DNA of 64,000 bases, from positions 38,389,080-38,453,079 of the forward strand of contig OX104115.1 of assembly GCA_944474755.1 (NCBI GenBank), in the 5' to 3' direction. This document shows positions 60,815-64,000 of this stretch, one piece after another. This DNA is from Limnoperna fortunei. Its lineage: Eukaryota > Mollusca > Bivalvia > Mytilida > Modiolidae. A program made the position numbers and the translations under genes. The notes under the pieces are model-generated. The model did no database searches and was not told where the DNA came from. It saw only the letters and a program-made list of their open reading frames with translations. How positions within the stretch are numbered: the first letter of the stretch is position 1; each line of letters opens with the position of its first letter.

Positions 60815-60960
60815 CAGGTGTTTTAGCGTTTTGTAGCGGCTACAAGGATCATACTCTCTTCGAAATTTATCGTCTTTATCGTATACCTTTATTCCCGTAT
60901 TATGACATGAAAATCCCTAAAAAGAGGGTATCCGCCGCACCGGGACGAGCTGGGCTGTTG
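60815..60960 (-). mobile_element. SINE family 2 fragment, reverse orientation
   Basis: It shares TTTTAGCGTTTTG, GTAGCGGCTA and CCCGTATTATGAC with the reverse copy at 28610-28935, with an internal deletion. It accounts for the 85-codon open frame just after gene 2's last exon, which is therefore not a gene. Confidence 0.5.
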
Positions 60961-61006
60961 TGTGGTTTAAGTATAATTTTCCCATTGATTACGTTTTCGG
61001 AATAAA

Positions 61007-63523
61007 AACAAACAAAATACAGTGCTGACATTTTATTAGTGGATACGATATAAGACTATTTATGGACCACGTTCAATGTATATATATCTTTAATGCCCAT
61101 ATTGAGTCACAGTTACAAGAGAGACATGAGGTAAGTTCAATAGAGCGATGGTCATAATTATAGTTGTTTTCGCAACTATACGATTACACCCAAGAATTTG
61201 GGATAAATTTTTGAATTTGACTTGTAATGCGTTGTTCATACAGAAAATAAGTACATGTATTGATACCGAAATATACAACAATTTTCAATCACTCATCTCT
61301 TTTTATGGTTTATTGTAGGATTTACCCTACCTTTAGCTATTTTTCATCTTTATCGTTGCTTCTAGGTTTTTTTAGAATACCCAGTAATAACCCCAATCCC
61401 ATTTCTATATGACACAAATGTTATCGAGATATCACAGCTCTAAAGATTAAACAGCCTGCAAATTGTGCAGATGATAACATACAACTTGTAATCGTAAATC
61501 AATTTATTTTGATTATTTCATATCAAATTGTGCTGTTCATGTTATTTTCATGTAAGGCAGTATTTTATTTATATTTGTTGAAATATAATTGTGATTTTAT
61601 TTATATGCGTATTTATTATATTATTAAGTGGTTTGTACTCGTATTATACACACCACCTTTAATCCATTTGTTTAAATCAATTAGTATTACATAATTAGGT
61701 TCAAACTGTGTCATGTACGAAATGGTAATCTTGTAATCATTAAATTTGCTGTACAATAAAAGTATACGAATACATTTTGTTTCATTCTTCCAGTATACAA
61801 ATAAACTCGTTCGTTACCTATACATCCAACGATGTTTAGCATTCTGGTTTACTACATATTTGACGTATGGGTTTGTGACGGATGTTATTACCAGCAATGC
61901 TTTGACATGCATTTTCAATATGCAAATATAATTTATTTTTTCAAATAAAATCAAAAGTGCAGATTGCATAATATGTAGGCAATCATTTTATTTTGGGATT
62001 TCTCAAAGGTGTTACGTCACATTTTGCAAACAATTAGAGTTGTCCGAAGAAATTCCGAGCTTGACGCTGAAGTATTTAGCGAACTATTAGTGACCTTTTA
62101 AAGGCCAAAATCCGTTATTGAGATGGACAGCATGTAGAACACCAGTATATGGCTATCTTTTAAGGTGTCAGATTACAGTGTATCGCTTAACATTTCAATT
62201 GTTCTGCCGTTTGAAGGCATCGTCTGCTGCCGACATCTTTCATACGTTGTAGGTCAATAGAGAAGACTAAACGTATTGTTTTTGTACATACGTGTAGTAC
62301 GCGGTCCATAATAATTTTCATTTCATCTATTTTATTTCTGTTTCTCCTTGTTGCATTATTGTTTACCTTTTCAAAATATACAAATAAATTGAGCACGCAT
62401 TCAATAATTACTGTTTGGTTTAATTGATTTTGTCGGTTGTTTGAACGAAGTGTAATGCAAAATCCAGAAATTTGTCAGCTATATCGTGGCGTCCAGTTTT
62501 TTGGGGAGCAGTCCGGACAACCAGTGAAAAATTCAGACAGAGTGACACTTTTGTTTTTTCATTGATGTACTATTGTCAAATGTCAGCATATATATTTGCA
62601 ACTATCACTTTTATTCTATAATAAATAACAACTGAATGTTTCTCAATCCATACGCTGTATTTTTCAACTTTATGCTGGACTAGAACAAGATAAAAAAATT
62701 AACCAACAATAAAATGTGATAAATTGTTTTGCAGAAAAGTGTGAATGCCACTATAAAAATGTGATATTTCTTTAGGTAAATATAAGAAGGCTTTTATTGT
62801 TGTTGACATCTAGTGTGGTTTCTAGCGTGCAAGAAGCGAGGTAGTCACAAAACATCTCGCCTTATATGGTCTCCGTACCCGTCGATCTCTAGCTCCGAGT
62901 ATGGTCCATCAATGCCAATAAAAACACCTTTTCCGATCCCACGTTAGACTAAACGTAGCGTTAAAGTATGTTTCATATTTTCCAGCTAGTCTGTTATTCT
63001 TTTATGAGTACATATATAGATATCAGGAACAACTGTTCGACTAAAGTTTATTTAAATTCTAGCCTGCCAATGAAGGATTGACAAGAACCCTTTTTCTTAT
63101 AGATAAATGTTCGAATGATAATATTTTTGAATTAATTTCAACATCGATATTTAGTTATGTGTGTTATTTATAAGTATAACTGGATGAAGGGTCTATTAAA
63201 CGTATCAATAAAGTCGGTCATCTGTCTTCATTGGCCTGTTTGAATAAATGTTGTTTTAGTGTACATACGACTTTGTCATGGCGTTGTTATTTGACCCTGG
63301 ATTTTGTTCTCTTGTTTATGTCTCGTAGAATAACAAAGATATCAATTTTAATCAGTATAAACTATGGAGCAAGTTAACTGTCTTATTTGATGATTATAGC
63401 GAGCATCGCAGATGCGAGCTATACGATTACATGCGTGTGTGTAAAAAAGGTCACGTGATCCATATAAACAAATCCATTTCAGATGGTAGCTAAGCTATCC
63501 AAAGAAAATTTTGTAGACGAACA
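61007..63523. other. 3' flank of gene 2
   Basis: AT-rich spacer without recognised genes except the short SINE tail at 62458. A small hairpin GCATCGCAGATGC lies at about 63403. Confidence 0.45.
62458..62520 (-). mobile_element. SINE family 1 tail fragment, reverse
   Basis: GTCAGCTATATCGTGGCGTC and CAGTTTTTTGGGG are the reverse of the ACTGGACGCC-ATAGCTGA tail. Very short. Confidence 0.5.
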
Positions 63524-63598
63524 AAATTATTTTTGTCTACTTTTATAGTATATATTGTTTCAATATATAATATAAAAGTAGACAAAAATAATTTTGAC
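63524..63598. repeat. Foldback element
   Basis: CAAAATTATTTTTGTCTACT and AGTAGACAAAAATAATTTTG form the arms (about 35 bp each) around TATATTGTTTCAATATA. Part of an AT-rich tract. Confidence 0.85.
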
Positions 63599-64000
63599 AT
63601 CGATAAAATTAAAGTGTTTATTTTTTAAATTACTAAACAAATGCCAGACACATTTTTTTCAATCTGAAACGCTGTATTTGAAATTGAGTTTCGTGACGTC
63701 ACCAAGACATAAGATAAGACCTCACGTCATCAATGGAATGTAGAGGCACTTTTAGGGGGCTCTGAAGTAACGACATGAACAATGTGCGATGCTAGCGTTT
63801 AGGCTGCGCCTACATTCATATTATGATTATGCTTAATCATTGATGATGATACGTCGTCATCCTATGTACTTTGTCATAACGATATTTATCATTTATAGTT
63901 TTTGTAAATTGTAGGCGCATAATTTCCATACGAAACGGTGGGTGATTTTGTTGTTATCACAAGACAAAGTACGGCGTTCCGTACTATGTATAATGCATAT
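63599..64000. other. Window end, nothing recognised
   Basis: Non-coding sequence with GATGATGATACGTCGTC-type short repeats at about 63840; no gene. Confidence 0.4.

Overview
The window is animal nuclear DNA and most resembles a bivalve mollusc genome (mussel-like). It is AT-rich and intron-rich, and it is littered with tRNA-headed SINEs, a LINE, foldback elements and tandem repeats. The species call is an inference from the repeat families and from the type of gene present. It has not been checked against any database.

The window holds parts of two paralogous, forward-strand genes of the HSPA12 branch of the HSP70 superfamily. Gene 2 (30312-60751) can be followed from its ATG to a stop over eight exons. 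Exon 1 encodes two B-box zinc fingers and a coiled coil (a RING-less TRIM-like N-terminus). Two further linker/coiled-coil exons follow, then four exons with a divergent HSPA12-type nucleotide-binding domain, and a very short last exon. Gene 1 (3228 to about 11880) has the matching coiled-coil exon and the matching HSPA12 exons with the same splice phases. Its B-box exon, if it exists, lies upstream of the window. The two genes therefore look like a tandem duplication of a B-box/coiled-coil/HSP70-like fusion. In both copies the residues of the nucleotide-binding loops that are normally invariant are changed in the same way, and both proteins stop early in the second lobe. Gene 2 has a frameshift in exon 1 and gene 1 lacks about 40 residues, so one or both may be decaying.

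The rest is repeat-rich intron and spacer. 1-1609: a large direct repeat, one copy split by a SINE. 9853-11190: minisatellites, a SINE fragment and a foldback-like element. 15.8-21.04 kb: a decayed LINE with gag knuckle, endonuclease, RT and RNase H, itself split by a SINE with a clean 13-bp target duplication. 21.2, 28.1 and 63.5 kb: long hairpins. 23.2-24.5 kb: a 10-bp-motif inverted repeat and a mid-repetitive element. 25-27 kb: a SINE cluster. 35.4-40.9 kb (inside the long intron of gene 2): a five-unit tandem array of about 1.05-kb units rich in AGGTCA half-sites, preceded by short hairpin repeats. 41.2-41.6 kb: a GIY-YIG retroelement fragment. 43.4-44.4 kb and 54.6-58.6 kb: two non-coding elements with terminal inverted repeats and TA flanks. 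The LINE and both SINE families share a common 3' tail core, which suggests that one retrotransposition machinery mobilised all three.

The exon models rest on reading frames, splice signals and paralogue comparison only. Repeat boundaries are approximate unless a target duplication is given.
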